A stretch of 64,000 nt of DNA, taken from Leyella stercorea. GTDB lineage: Bacteria; Bacteroidota; Bacteroidia; Bacteroidales; Bacteroidaceae. The stretch lies in the NCBI RefSeq assembly GCF_021531655.1, contig NZ_JADYUF010000005.1, positions 1-64,000 of the forward strand, written 5' to 3'. The notes under the pieces were generated by a model. It was not told the origin of the DNA, did no database searches, and saw nothing but the letters and a program-made list of their open reading frames with translations. Positions 45,750 through 53,175 of this stretch are shown piece after piece (position 1 is the stretch's first letter; every line of letters begins with the position of its first letter). The translations under genes were made by a program, and so were the position numbers.

Positions 45750-45970
45750 CAACATTTGCGGATGGCAATCATACGTTGGCGTACGATGCAGATTTTTTCT
45801 TCGAAAAAAGTTGTTGTGTTGTGATGTTGAGGTGGTGGTGGGTTGCGTTTTGCTTCCTTATATATAACTACTTAATAATCAATTAGTTATATAGTCTATA
45901 GAAAGGGGGTATTGCCCTAATGTACCCTTATTGGAATTTGGAAGAACTGGAATATTGGAAGATTGGTCCA

Positions 45971-46105
45971 TCAGAAACCAGAATTGATATAGCTGGAATT
46001 GTTGCCCAGCATCCACTTCACCTCTCTGAGGCCCTTATCCGCGCAGCATCTTGCAGCCATGCGTATTTCGTTCTTCACTCTCTCGGCAAGCCGTTCGATG
46101 TTCAT
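45971..46105 (-). CDS. Short open frame, possible gene fragment
   Basis: A 44-codon frame beginning MNIERLAERVKNEIRMAARC, 32 nt downstream of the end of the patB pseudogene. Its amphipathic helical start looks protein-like, but it ends soon after in low-complexity sequence. It may be the 5' piece of another deleted gene. 45750-45970 otherwise shows nothing beyond AT-rich and TGGAA-type simple sequence. Confidence 0.3.
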   Translation of the reverse strand: MNIERLAERVKNEIRMAARCCADKGLREVKWMLGNNSSYINSGF

Positions 46106-46137
46106 GATCCGTCAACTCAACATTACCGTCCCCCGAA

Positions 46138-46493
46138 TTAAGCCAGCGCTTCTGCCAACTGCTCAAGGCCTGGCGGAGAACAGAGCGTGGGGTGCCCACG
46201 TTAAGCCGCATGAAGCCTCTTGACACGCATTTCTTCTGGTGTAGAGGCGTGGCGTAAGGATTGAGTGCGGTATCGAATATTTCGCCATCGTTGAGCGCCA
46301 GTCGTGCCTTGTTAACAAAGGGATGCTGCAGACGGTTCTTTACGGCATCAAGGACTAATGAGGGTGTTTCAAAATCCATGTCTGCCACCCATAACGCAAT
46401 CAGGTCGTCGCGTCCATAACGTGCCTTGAGCACCTCGTGCTTAAGGTCGCCCGACCAGGAGCGGTCGATTATCTTGTCAAAATCGTATTTCAT
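46138..46493 (-). pseudogene. PatB/MalY-type C-S lyase pseudogene, internally deleted
   Basis: The N-terminal 55 residues (MKYDFDKIIDRSWSGDLKHE, LIALWVADMDFETPS) are those of a MalY/PatB cystathionine beta-lyase, a PLP enzyme of about 390 residues. The frame then jumps to the C-terminal region (NKARLALNDGEIF and GFMRLNVGTPRSVLRQAL), so about 250 residues including the PLP lysine are missing. Between these C-terminal motifs lies unrelated sequence, and a 1-nt shift follows: the proper end EQLAEALA-stop (TAA at 46138-46140) is in a different frame. It cannot encode a working enzyme. Its neighbour, another sulfur amino-acid PLP enzyme, is decayed in a similar way. Confidence 0.8.
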
Positions 46494-46530
46494 AAATGTT
46501 TTTCAATAATAATAGATTACGAATATAAAT

Positions 46531-47258
46531 TTATTGTCCAAGCTCCTGTACGATATCCTCATAGAGGTCGTTGACATCTTCCAGACCCATAGAGAGACGT
46601 ACAGTTGTGTCAGACACATCCATCTTCTTCTTTTCCTCAGGAGTGAAGTTGACAAAAATCGTGGAGTAAGGATGTATTGCCAACGACTTGCTGTCAAACA
46701 GATTTGTAGCTCTGGGGATTAGGCGCAGGCTGTTGAGGAAGTCGTAGCACTTCTGCTCGGTTCGAGGTCGATGGTGAGCATGGCACCGAAAGGTTTCTGG
46801 AGTTGGAGTCCGGGATAGTTGACTCGCTTCACCTGCGGAACCTGCAGGAGGAGTCGTGCGAGGTCGGAGAAATCGGCTATCTGTGCCTTTTCGCCCAATC
46901 GCACCAAAGTAGTTGTTATGAGCGAGAAGGTGTTGCCGAAAAGGTGGTTGGACATGACAATGGTCTTTCCAGCCTCAGCAAACACGAGCAGAGTGTGGAA
47001 TATGGCAGCCATGCCCGTGGTCAGGGCAAACACGTTGTCGGCATCGGAGAGAGCCTTTACACGGTTCTCGAAGTAGGTCACGGTCGGGTTCATTACGCGC
47101 TAGTAGTCGGGTTCGGGCACACGGCCTGCGAATGCCTCAGTCATGACCTGAGCCGAATCGAACTCGTAGGCTACCGTGTTGTAGACCGGGAACGATAATG
47201 CGCCATAAGCGTCGCGCTTCTGAAAAGGGGTATGAATTGCCTTTGTTTCTTTTTCCAT
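46531..47258 (-). pseudogene. Cystathionine gamma-synthase / O-acetylhomoserine sulfhydrylase pseudogene
   Basis: Homologous to Cys/Met-metabolism PLP enzymes (usually 380-430 residues). The N-terminus (MEKETKAIHTPFQKRDAYGA) is followed by an in-frame TAG at 47100-47102 (EPDY-stop-RVMNPTVTYFE). The frame continues to ADFSDLA, then joins LLLQVPQVKRVNYPGL: about 150 residues including the PLP-binding lysine are absent, with a second small deletion after YPGL. A frameshift near 46755 precedes an intact C-terminus (DFLNSLRLIPRATNLFD … VRLSMGLEDVNDLYEDIVQE) ending at TAA 46531-46533. A -7 box remains upstream. Confidence 0.82.
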
Positions 47259-47296
47259 TTTTCTGTTTATATGTATGTTTTTCATAGAAGACGGTA

Positions 47297-47304
47297 CAAA
47301 GATA
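47297..47304 (-). promoter_or_regulatory. Promoter -7 box upstream of the metB-like pseudogene
   Basis: TATCTTTG on the minus strand, 38 nt upstream of the pseudogene start. Confidence 0.45.
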
Positions 47305-47427
47305 CAAAAACGCAGAACAAATACAGCCTGCCATCATAGATTATTGTTCGTTTATTAAAAGAAGATTAGAAATTTTGTAGTCGAAAAGTATAGATATACA
47401 TTATACGCTACTATCTCTTTATTCTTT

Positions 47428-48453
47428 TTACTTCTTCAACATCCTACGCGACTTTTCCTTGGCAAAAGCCTGCATGTCTACAGCCACATCGTCTTCGTCT
47501 ACTATCTCCACACCAGTCATGGTTTCTATAACGTCTTCCATCGAGACTACGCCACGCAGGCAGCCATATTCGTCAACGATTATAGAGATATGCTCGCGCT
47601 TCTCCAGCATCTTCTCCCATATCTGATATACCGAGTCGTCCTCGTTGAACGAAAGAATCGGGCGCATAATGTCGGACAGCTTTGTAGCGAACTTGTCATC
47701 CGACAATTGCTTCAGCACCACGTCCTTCAGCACATAGCCTATGATGTATTCCTTGCTCTTGTCGTATACCGGTATGCGCGAGAAATTCCAGGTCTGCTGT
47801 TCGTAGAACTCCTTTATGGTAAGGTTCACATTGGCTGACTCTACCACTATAGATGGCGTCATCACCTCGCGCGCCTTGACTCCAGCCAGACGTATGCAGT
47901 TTTTGATAATCTTGCTTTCTGACTCGCGGAAGACGCCCTCGGTCGTACCCACATCAACCATGGCCGACACCTCCTCGCGACTTACCGATGCCTGGTGGTT
48001 CTTCGGCGTGAACACTCTGGTGATGAGCTCGGAGAGCAATACCAGCGGATAGGTGACGAAGATAAGCACACGGATAATCCTGGCGGACGGCATGGCAAGC
48101 GAACGCCAGTAAGAAGCGCCGATTGTCTTTGGGATGATTTCGGAAAGCACAAGTATCAGAAGCGTCAATATTGCAGAAATCACTCCAAAATATTCTTCGC
48201 CAAACAGCTTCATCGACTCCGCACCCACGCCTGCCGAACCGATAGTGTGAGCAATGGTATTGAGCGAAAGGATTGCGCCTACAGGACGGTCTACGTTGTT
48301 CTTATACTGTTTCATCAAAGAGGCAGTCCTGTTGCCTTGACTCTCCCTCATCGAGATATATGACATAGGGGTTGAAAGGAGTACCGCCTCAAGGACGGAA
48401 CATAAAAAGGAAAGTGACAGAGCACCTAAAAAATATAAAATTATTAAGCCCAT
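47428..48453 (-). CDS. CNNM/CBS-domain membrane protein (hemolysin-related, CorC-like)
   Basis: A 341-residue protein with a DUF21/CNNM membrane domain of about four segments (1-150: GALSLSFLCSVLEAVLLSTP, LVLSEIIPKTIGA) and a CBS-domain pair (about 190-320: VMTPSIVVESANVNLTI, ISIIVDEYGCLRGVVSMEDVIE). The C-terminal CorC_HlyC domain of longer relatives is absent. CNNM/CorC proteins are linked to magnesium or cobalt efflux. Its upstream region is a related copy of the promoter of the EFR1-ZIP genes, and its leader has a 7-bp stem hairpin (TTGTCT…AGACAA, 48479-48507). Confidence 0.85.
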   Translation of the reverse strand: MGLIILYFLGALSLSFLCSVLEAVLLSTPMSYISMRESQGNRTASLMKQYKNNVDRPVGAILSLNTIAHTIGSAGVGAESMKLFGEEYFGVISAILTLLILVLSEIIPKTIGASYWRSLAMPSARIIRVLIFVTYPLVLLSELITRVFTPKNHQASVSREEVSAMVDVGTTEGVFRESESKIIKNCIRLAGVKAREVMTPSIVVESANVNLTIKEFYEQQTWNFSRIPVYDKSKEYIIGYVLKDVVLKQLSDDKFATKLSDIMRPILSFNEDDSVYQIWEKMLEKREHISIIVDEYGCLRGVVSMEDVIETMTGVEIVDEDDVAVDMQAFAKEKSRRMLKK

Positions 48454-48516
48454 TAAATATATAATTCGTTTATAATAAGTTGTCTGAATAAGGGGTGCTT
48501 AGACAACCTACTATAA

Positions 48517-48640
48517 ACGAAGGGCTTTGTGATGTACGAATAGTCGATATTTCATATTCGACACAAAGATATCGATTTTGTTATAATCTTACAGTTTTAG
48601 CTGTCAGATATTGCAATTTTTTAACTAAAAACATTGTTTT
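48517..48640 (-). promoter_or_regulatory. Shared promoter module A (upstream of the CNNM gene)
   Basis: About 115 bp related base by base to 50433-50553, including a 29-nt identical core (48563-48591 here). It contains the -7 box TATCTTTG (minus strand, 48564-48571) and three ATCGAT-like sites with starts 14 nt apart: GTCGAT 48543, TTCGAC 48557, ATCGAT 48571. The first two form a dyad. This looks like an operator for a dimeric regulator overlapping the transcription start (inference). Confidence 0.6.
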
Positions 48641-48782
48641 ATGTTGTGTTTGCTAATAAGCCTGGCACTCTGATGAGTGCCATATAGCAGACCGTACCTA
48701 CCACTATCGACCACATCAGGTTTCTTCTCCACACATGGACGAGGATTGTGAACACTACGGCTATCATCTGTGCCACATCACC
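48639..48782 (-). pseudogene. AzlD C-terminal remnant
   Basis: An open stretch with no usable full-length start. Its translation includes VFTILVHVWRRNLMWSIVVG and TVCYMALI, the C-terminal end of AzlD, the small subunit of the AzlCD branched-chain amino-acid exporter. An in-frame TAA lies just upstream (48783-48785), and no azlC or azlD 5' part is present. It sits between the ZIP gene and promoter module A, so it marks a deletion junction. Confidence 0.65.
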
Positions 48783-48802
48783 TTAAATCCAAATAGCTGA
48801 TT

Positions 48803-49597
48803 TCATCCCATCACCACGTCGAGCACCATCATCAGAACGAAACCTAAGGCGAAGCCTACTGTACTTAGGTTGCTGTGCTGTCCGCTGGAGGCTTCGGGGA
48901 TGAGTTCTTCCACTACCACGTAAAACATGGCTCCTGCTGCGAAGGCAAGCATATAGGGAAGTGCGGGCATAATAAATGTGGCAAGCAGCAGGACGGCTAC
49001 AGCTCCGATAGGCTCTACGACTCCACTTAGCGACCCTAACATGAAGGATTTCCAACGGCTGTTGCCTGCAGCCCGCATGGGCATAGAGATTATGGCTCCC
49101 TCGGGAATGTTCTGAATAGCTATGCCTAAAGATACAGATATGGCTCCAGCTAAAGAGATGTGGGCTGCTGTATTTTCTGCTCCGGCAAACACCACTCCTA
49201 CCGCCATGCCTTCGGGCAGATTGTGTATGGTGACGGCAAGGGCAAGCATGGCTGTCTTCGACAAGTGCGACTTTATGCCTTCGGGCTTGTCTGTACCTAT
49301 ATGGAGATGAGGAGTCAGTTCGTCTATAAGCAGCAGGAAGCCTATACCCATCAAGAAGCCTACTGCTGCCGGCACTACCGACCACACTCCACTTTCGGCC
49401 TTCATCTCCATGGCAGGAATGAGCAACGACCATACGGACGCTGCCACCATTACGCCTGAGGCAAAACCTAACAAAGACTTCTGCAAGCGTGCCGACATCT
49501 CGCCTTTCATCAAGAAAACGAAAGCAGAACCAAGCATCGTACCTAATAGCGGTATCAGAAGTCCTACGACTATTGTTGTTGTCATATCTGTCATCAT
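48803..49597 (-). CDS. ZIP family metal transporter
   Basis: A 264-residue transporter with about eight membrane segments. The metal-coordinating helices are seen in VTIHNLPEGMAVGV and SLGIAIQNIPEGAIIS, as in ZupT/GufA members that import zinc and other divalent metals. A His-containing loop (DELTPHLHIGTDKPEG) lies before them, and the last helices have the EELIPEAS motif. Three close ATGs (49597, 49594, 49585) make the start uncertain. It is 59 nt downstream of the EFR1 gene and probably in its transcript. Confidence 0.88.
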   Translation of the reverse strand: MMTDMTTTIVVGLLIPLLGTMLGSAFVFLMKGEMSARLQKSLLGFASGVMVAASVWSLLIPAMEMKAESGVWSVVPAAVGFLMGIGFLLLIDELTPHLHIGTDKPEGIKSHLSKTAMLALAVTIHNLPEGMAVGVVFAGAENTAAHISLAGAISVSLGIAIQNIPEGAIISMPMRAAGNSRWKSFMLGSLSGVVEPIGAVAVLLLATFIMPALPYMLAFAAGAMFYVVVEELIPEASSGQHSNLSTVGFALGFVLMMVLDVVMG

Positions 49598-49656
49598 ATC
49601 TTTATTTATAAAAAAGATGTATTTACTTATGTAATTACGAAGCAAAAGTACAACAG

Positions 49657-50415
49657 CTATATGAATAGCTCATTTTCTTTCCTCTCGCTACATAGTGGCT
49701 TGAGGTGTGCGTTAAGGAAGTTCAAGCGTTCACCTATGCCTCTTGCTTGAGTAGGACAAACAGAAACACATCGCATACAGCCGATGCATAGTTCCTGATT
49801 GACAGCTTTGAGATTGTCAGGAGAAACAGCTCCCGTAGGACATTCGCTCGCGCAAACTCCACATTCAGCACACCCTTCATTAGCTGTAGGATAAGGGCCA
49901 GAGCAACCTTGTTTGTATGGTCTGTTTCCTGGCAAAGCGAGAGGTTCGAAAGACCGTGTATCGTTTAGCTTGTTAATTATATCCAAACCGAACTACGCCA
50001 AAACCTTTGCATCCCCATCGTCAGGTCTGCCAGCACCATACATTCTGCAAATACTATGCTCGGAAATGGCTGCTACAGCAGCTATCACCTGAAAGCCAAT
50101 TTCTGTTGCCACATCCTGCATTTCAATCAAGGCATCCTCGTATGCCCTATTGCCATATACTGCAACAATAACACACTTCGCTCCATTCGCCTTAACGCCT
50201 TTCAGTCTTTCAACAGCAAGGGCAGGCACACGACCAGCATATACGGGCATGGAAATCACTACCAAGTCATCAACATTAATGTCTGGATATTTCAAATTCT
50301 CCTGCTTTGTACAAAGTTCTGTAATATAGCTCTCTACATCGAAAGCCTTGCATATTGATTCGCTCACACGACGAGTTCCGCCAGTAGGGCTGAAAGTTAT
50401 TTGATATATATTCAT
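49657..50415 (-). pseudogene. EFR1-type flavodoxin-ferredoxin gene interrupted by an amber codon
   Basis: The first part (MNIYQITFSPTGGTRRVSES … CRMYGAGRPDD) is a flavodoxin-like domain with the FMN-binding SPTGGT loop. After TAG at 49993-49995, the same frame continues (FGLDIINKLND … LALPGNRPYK) into a ferredoxin domain with two 4Fe-4S clusters: CAECGVCASECP and CIGCMRCVSVCP. Together they match EFR1 family proteins (about 250 residues), normally one chain. Either the gene is inactivated by this one codon or two separate products are made; no good start lies right after the stop. It uses promoter module B and precedes the ZIP gene. Confidence 0.75.
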
Positions 50416-50432
50416 ATATATGATTCCCTCCC

Positions 50433-50553
50433 AACGAGGGGCTTTATGATGTTTGACCAATCGATATATCATTTATCGATACAAAGATATCGATTTTGTT
50501 ATAATCTTATGGTTTTAGCCGACCGAAATTGTGAATCTTTAACTGAAATAAAA
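50433..50553 (-). promoter_or_regulatory. Shared promoter module B (upstream of EFR1-ZIP)
   Basis: Homologous to 48517-48640. The -7 box TATCTTTG is at 50482-50489 on the minus strand. Three exact ATCGAT sites start at 50460, 50475 and 50489; the first two form a perfect 7-bp dyad (ATCGATA…TATCGAT). The differences from copy A keep the dyad paired in both, which argues for function. Confidence 0.65.
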
Positions 50554-50610
50554 CTTAGAGAAACAGCAGCTTTGTACTACAAGGAAGTGTAGAACAAACT
50601 AAAAATAATT

Positions 50611-50818
50611 GAACTTTCGCAAGTTCGGAAGTTATAGAATTTAAAAACCGTATACCTTACAGCTGAATATTCAGCAAGAAGAGTAATGGCTATCGCTCGG
50701 CTTTGCCGCTTGCCTTAGCAAGAATTTCTAACGACCGAAGGGAGTGAAGTTTCCTTGAGCTTTGCGAAAAACTCCTTTAACTTCTTAAGTCTCTGAACTT
50801 GCGAAAGTTCAGTTTATT
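50611..50818. repeat. MITE-like element bounded by a palindromic inverted repeat
   Basis: TGAACTTTCGCAAGTTC near the left end and its inverted copy (GAACTTGCGAAAGTTCA) near the right enclose about 200 bp with no gene. The arms stay loosely similar for about 15 bp further inward. A related single palindrome (AACTTGCGAAAGTT) lies in the GNAT leader near 4180-4193. No clear target-site duplication is visible. It fills most of the gap 50554-50916. Confidence 0.5.
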
Positions 50819-50916
50819 ACTATACTTTAGGGAACAAAACAACGAAATCGTTAGTTATTTTTGCTTCTCCACAGTTTTTTCCTTTCACGTTAGAACTGAA
50901 TTAGTCATAATAATTG

Positions 50917-50925
50917 TAAATTTGC
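50917..50925 (+). promoter_or_regulatory. Promoter -7 box for the DUF6078 gene
   Basis: TAAATTTGC on the plus strand, 51 nt upstream of the DUF6078 ATG. Confidence 0.55.
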
Positions 50926-50975
50926 ATAACAGAAAATAACACAACATATTAAATGTATCAATAACCAAGTAAATT

Positions 50976-51413
50976 ATGCCAAAGAAAGCAACTACGTCTT
51001 TACCGACAAACTATCCTGTATGTGAGCATAGCAGTTGCCCTATGGCTGCTACTTGCTTGCATCATATTGCTTACACCATGATGCTGGAGCAGAATGAAGA
51101 GTATCTTCGTCTGATCAATCCAACCAGATGCAGCAAAGACAAGACTTGTACATACTATCATGACAAAAAGCCGGTGATATTCGCCCGAGGATTCACCAAC
51201 TTCCAAAAGCATATGTTCCCACAGCAGTATGACCAGTTCATGACTACACTCTGTTTCCACTTCGGACGCAACCAATATTTCAAGCGCAGACGTGGTGACA
51301 TTCTTATATCTCCTGAGGAGCAAGAGGAGATACGCCATATGCTCGAAAAGGTAGGAGCAGACTCCAAGATGGCGTTTGATAACTACGAGGAGCACATCAA
51401 TTGGAATGCCTGA
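50976..51413 (+). CDS. DUF6078 family protein
   Basis: A 145-residue protein typical of DUF6078, found in Bacteroidales. It has Cys motifs in the N-terminal third (CEHSSCPMAATCLHH, CSKDKTCTYYHD) that could bind a metal, and a central YFKRRRGDILISPEEQ segment. A short helix (EEQEEIRHMLEKVG) ends the protein. No function is known. It is a single gene with its own promoter; degenerate 22-bp repeats and a nuclease remnant follow. Confidence 0.8.
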   Translation: MPKKATTSLPTNYPVCEHSSCPMAATCLHHIAYTMMLEQNEEYLRLINPTRCSKDKTCTYYHDKKPVIFARGFTNFQKHMFPQQYDQFMTTLCFHFGRNQYFKRRRGDILISPEEQEEIRHMLEKVGADSKMAFDNYEEHINWNA

Positions 51414-51441
51414 TTTTATGTATATAAGTTCTTTGACAGTA

Positions 51442-51508
51442 GCACATAAGTAACACTCCAGTACCACATAAGTGAAACTCCAGTACCACCTATATGAAAC
51501 TCCAGTAC
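51442..51508. repeat. 22-bp tandem repeat, three copies
   Basis: Three adjacent 22-nt units of the form CACATAAGTGAAACTCCAGTAC, with a few substitutions, followed by related GGTGGTAC/GTGGTAC sequence. The units are directly adjacent with no spacers. They lie between the DUF6078 gene and the YhcG remnant. Confidence 0.75.
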
Positions 51509-51570
51509 CAGTTAGGTGGTACTAAAAGTGGTACTGAGAACGTGTATCAAGCTTATTGTAATACATATAA

Positions 51571-51840
51571 AGGAACAAAAAGAACCTTGCCAAGGAGATC
51601 GAGCCAGAATATGGTAGCGGATTTGGTGAGCGTCAACTAAAGTTTTGCCGCCAATTTTACAATACATATCCAATTGGGAACGCACTGCGTTCCCAATTGA
51701 ACTGGTCACAATATAGAATGCTTATTCAGATTCCCGACCCAGACAAACGAGAGTATTACGAACTGGAGACTGTAAACGAGGGCTGGTCAGGCCGTCAGCT
51801 TGAGCGCCAAATCAATTCAATGTTGTATGATTTGCTTTAA
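51571..51840 (+). pseudogene. YhcG/DUF1016-type nuclease remnant
   Basis: A frame with no proper start codon that encodes part of the DUF1016 N-terminal domain: KNLAKEIEPEYGSGFGERQL, CRQFYNTYPIGNALRSQLNW, ETVNEGWSGRQLERQINS, ending MLYDLL-stop. The preceding frame has stops at 51559 and 51568, and the C-terminal PD-(D/E)XK catalytic domain is missing altogether. Full-length members are about 330-380 residues and are often linked to restriction or phage-defence loci. Only about 90 residues remain here. Confidence 0.75.
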
Positions 51841-51861
51841 TCCACTAACGAAGGAAAAGCT

Positions 51862-51905
51862 ACCGACTGACATTAAGCATCAAGCCTAAGGTCAGTCGGT
51901 TTTTG
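51862..51905 (+). terminator. Rho-independent terminator
   Basis: ACCGACTGAC (51862-51871) and GTCAGTCGGT (51891-51900) form a perfect 10-bp stem followed by TTTTTG. It would end plus-strand transcripts from the DUF6078/YhcG region. Confidence 0.8.
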
Positions 51906-52021
51906 TCTGTTAAATTCTTTATCTATCTTCATTTTATCGGTATTGTTCTTGTTCAAGAATTTTCTGTTGTTAATAATTCAAAGGTAGTAATAATCTATGA
52001 GAGAGAAAAAATTACAATTAT

Positions 52022-52537
52022 TCATTTTTTCTCAATCTCCAACAGCATTTTCTTTGCCTCCAGTCCTCCTGCATAACCGGTCAAAGAGCTGTTGTTGCCT
52101 ATGACGCGATGGCAAGGGATGAGGATGCTGATGCCGTTGGCTCCTATGGCTCCTGCCACAGCTCTTACAGCATCAGGATGACCTATGCCTGTAGCTATTT
52201 GCTTGTAACTCCGTGTAGCTCCATATGGGATATTGAGCAAGGCTTTCCACACCTGTAGCTGGAAGTCTGTGCCCACGGGATGCAAAGGGATGCTGAACGC
52301 CTTACGATTTCCTGCAAAGTATTCTTCGAGTTGCCTTCGGGTTTCGTTCGAGACGAGAGAGGTCTCTATCTTGAGTTCGGCATTCAAATACCTTGTAAGT
52401 CGGTGCATGTTGCGTTCGGCACATGGATTATCGGTCCAATCGCAAAGACACAACTCTTCGCCAACCGAAGCCAATACCAGCTCCCCACATGGCGAGTGGT
52501 AATACTGGAGATTTATCTTATATCTGTCGTTCTTCAT
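52022..52537 (-). CDS. ogt: Methylated-DNA--[protein]-cysteine S-methyltransferase
   Basis: A 171-residue suicide DNA-repair protein that removes alkyl groups from O6-methylguanine. The acceptor Cys is in the invariant IPCHRVIG; the DNA-binding helix-turn-helix region (FQLQVWKALLNIPYGATRSY) precedes it, and SLTGYAGGLEAKKMLLE follows. The N-terminal domain is of Ogt size. Its start overlaps the end of the DUF4186 gene by 4 bp, so the two are coupled. Confidence 0.94.
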   Translation of the reverse strand: MKNDRYKINLQYYHSPCGELVLASVGEELCLCDWTDNPCAERNMHRLTRYLNAELKIETSLVSNETRRQLEEYFAGNRKAFSIPLHPVGTDFQLQVWKALLNIPYGATRSYKQIATGIGHPDAVRAVAGAIGANGISILIPCHRVIGNNSSLTGYAGGLEAKKMLLEIEKK

Positions 52538-52983
52538 ATTTGTCGTTCAATCCATGCCATAAGTACGGCTACAGCATACTGCTGTTCGGCTATTGTCAAT
52601 TGTCTGCCTGCGGGTATATGGTGCCACTTGCTGAAGCAGCCGCGGCAACAACAGCCCGTGGCATGCTGGGCTATGAATACGGGATGGCCTCGCATGGGAG
52701 TCTGCTTGCCGTCATTTGGAATATCAGCAGGAGCGAGCCTTCGGGCTACGAAGTCCTCAGCATGCTGGCGTATAGTGGTCAATCCTTTTGAGGCTACGTA
52801 TTCCTTGTCCTTCGCAGAAAGGCGGAAACGACTGCGGAAGGAGGACCTGGAAAGCCTCACAAACAAATCTGTAAGGTCGTAATCCTTGCTTGCAGACGAA
52901 GCTTGCTCTTGGCAGCCATTCGGGGCAGAATGCCTTGCGATGTCCTCTTCCTCTGGAAATAAATTCAACTCTACGTATTTCAT
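52534..52983 (-). CDS. DUF4186 domain-containing protein
   Basis: A 149-residue protein from the ATG at 52983 (MKYVELNLFPEEE); the frame extends upstream to 53037 without conserved residues. The C-terminal 110 residues match DUF4186: FRSRFRLSAKDKEYV, TIRQHAEDFVARRLAP, IPNDGKQTPMRGHPVFIAQH and the Cys-rich ATGCCCRGCFSKWH. The conserved His/Cys cluster suggests metal binding. Function is unknown; coupling with ogt hints at, but does not prove, a DNA-repair link. Confidence 0.85.
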   Translation of the reverse strand: MKYVELNLFPEEEDIARHSAPNGCQEQASSASKDYDLTDLFVRLSRSSFRSRFRLSAKDKEYVASKGLTTIRQHAEDFVARRLAPADIPNDGKQTPMRGHPVFIAQHATGCCCRGCFSKWHHIPAGRQLTIAEQQYAVAVLMAWIERQI

Positions 52984-53094
52984 GTATTTTTTATTTATGC
53001 GGTTGCCAGTCTGCCTTGTCAAGCATTTTTTTGGCATTTGCTAATCATATCTGCATATTGTCTTGTTTATTATAAATACTAATTTGTATAATAA

Positions 53095-53142
53095 AAGAAC
53101 TCGTTACATCTCTCCTACTCTGGGGATACGCAACGAGTTCTT
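53095..53142 (-). terminator. Terminator after the DUF4301 gene
   Basis: AAGAACTCGTT (53095-53105) and AACGAGTTCTT (53132-53142) form an 11-bp stem with a 26-nt loop. On the minus strand it is followed by TTTTATTAT. Confidence 0.7.
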
Positions 53143-53175
53143 GTTATTTATAGATATTCAACCTGTGAGTGCCGC

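Noticed and set aside
46531..50415. Alternative genetic code in which TAG is read as an amino acid
   Set aside because: TAG interrupts two genes here, but it also serves as the normal stop of intact genes such as mnmE and lolA, and other lesions (frameshifts, deletions, TGA) occur. Decay is the simpler reading.
51442..51508. CRISPR array
   Set aside because: The 22-nt units are directly adjacent with no spacers, only three copies exist, and no cas gene is near.
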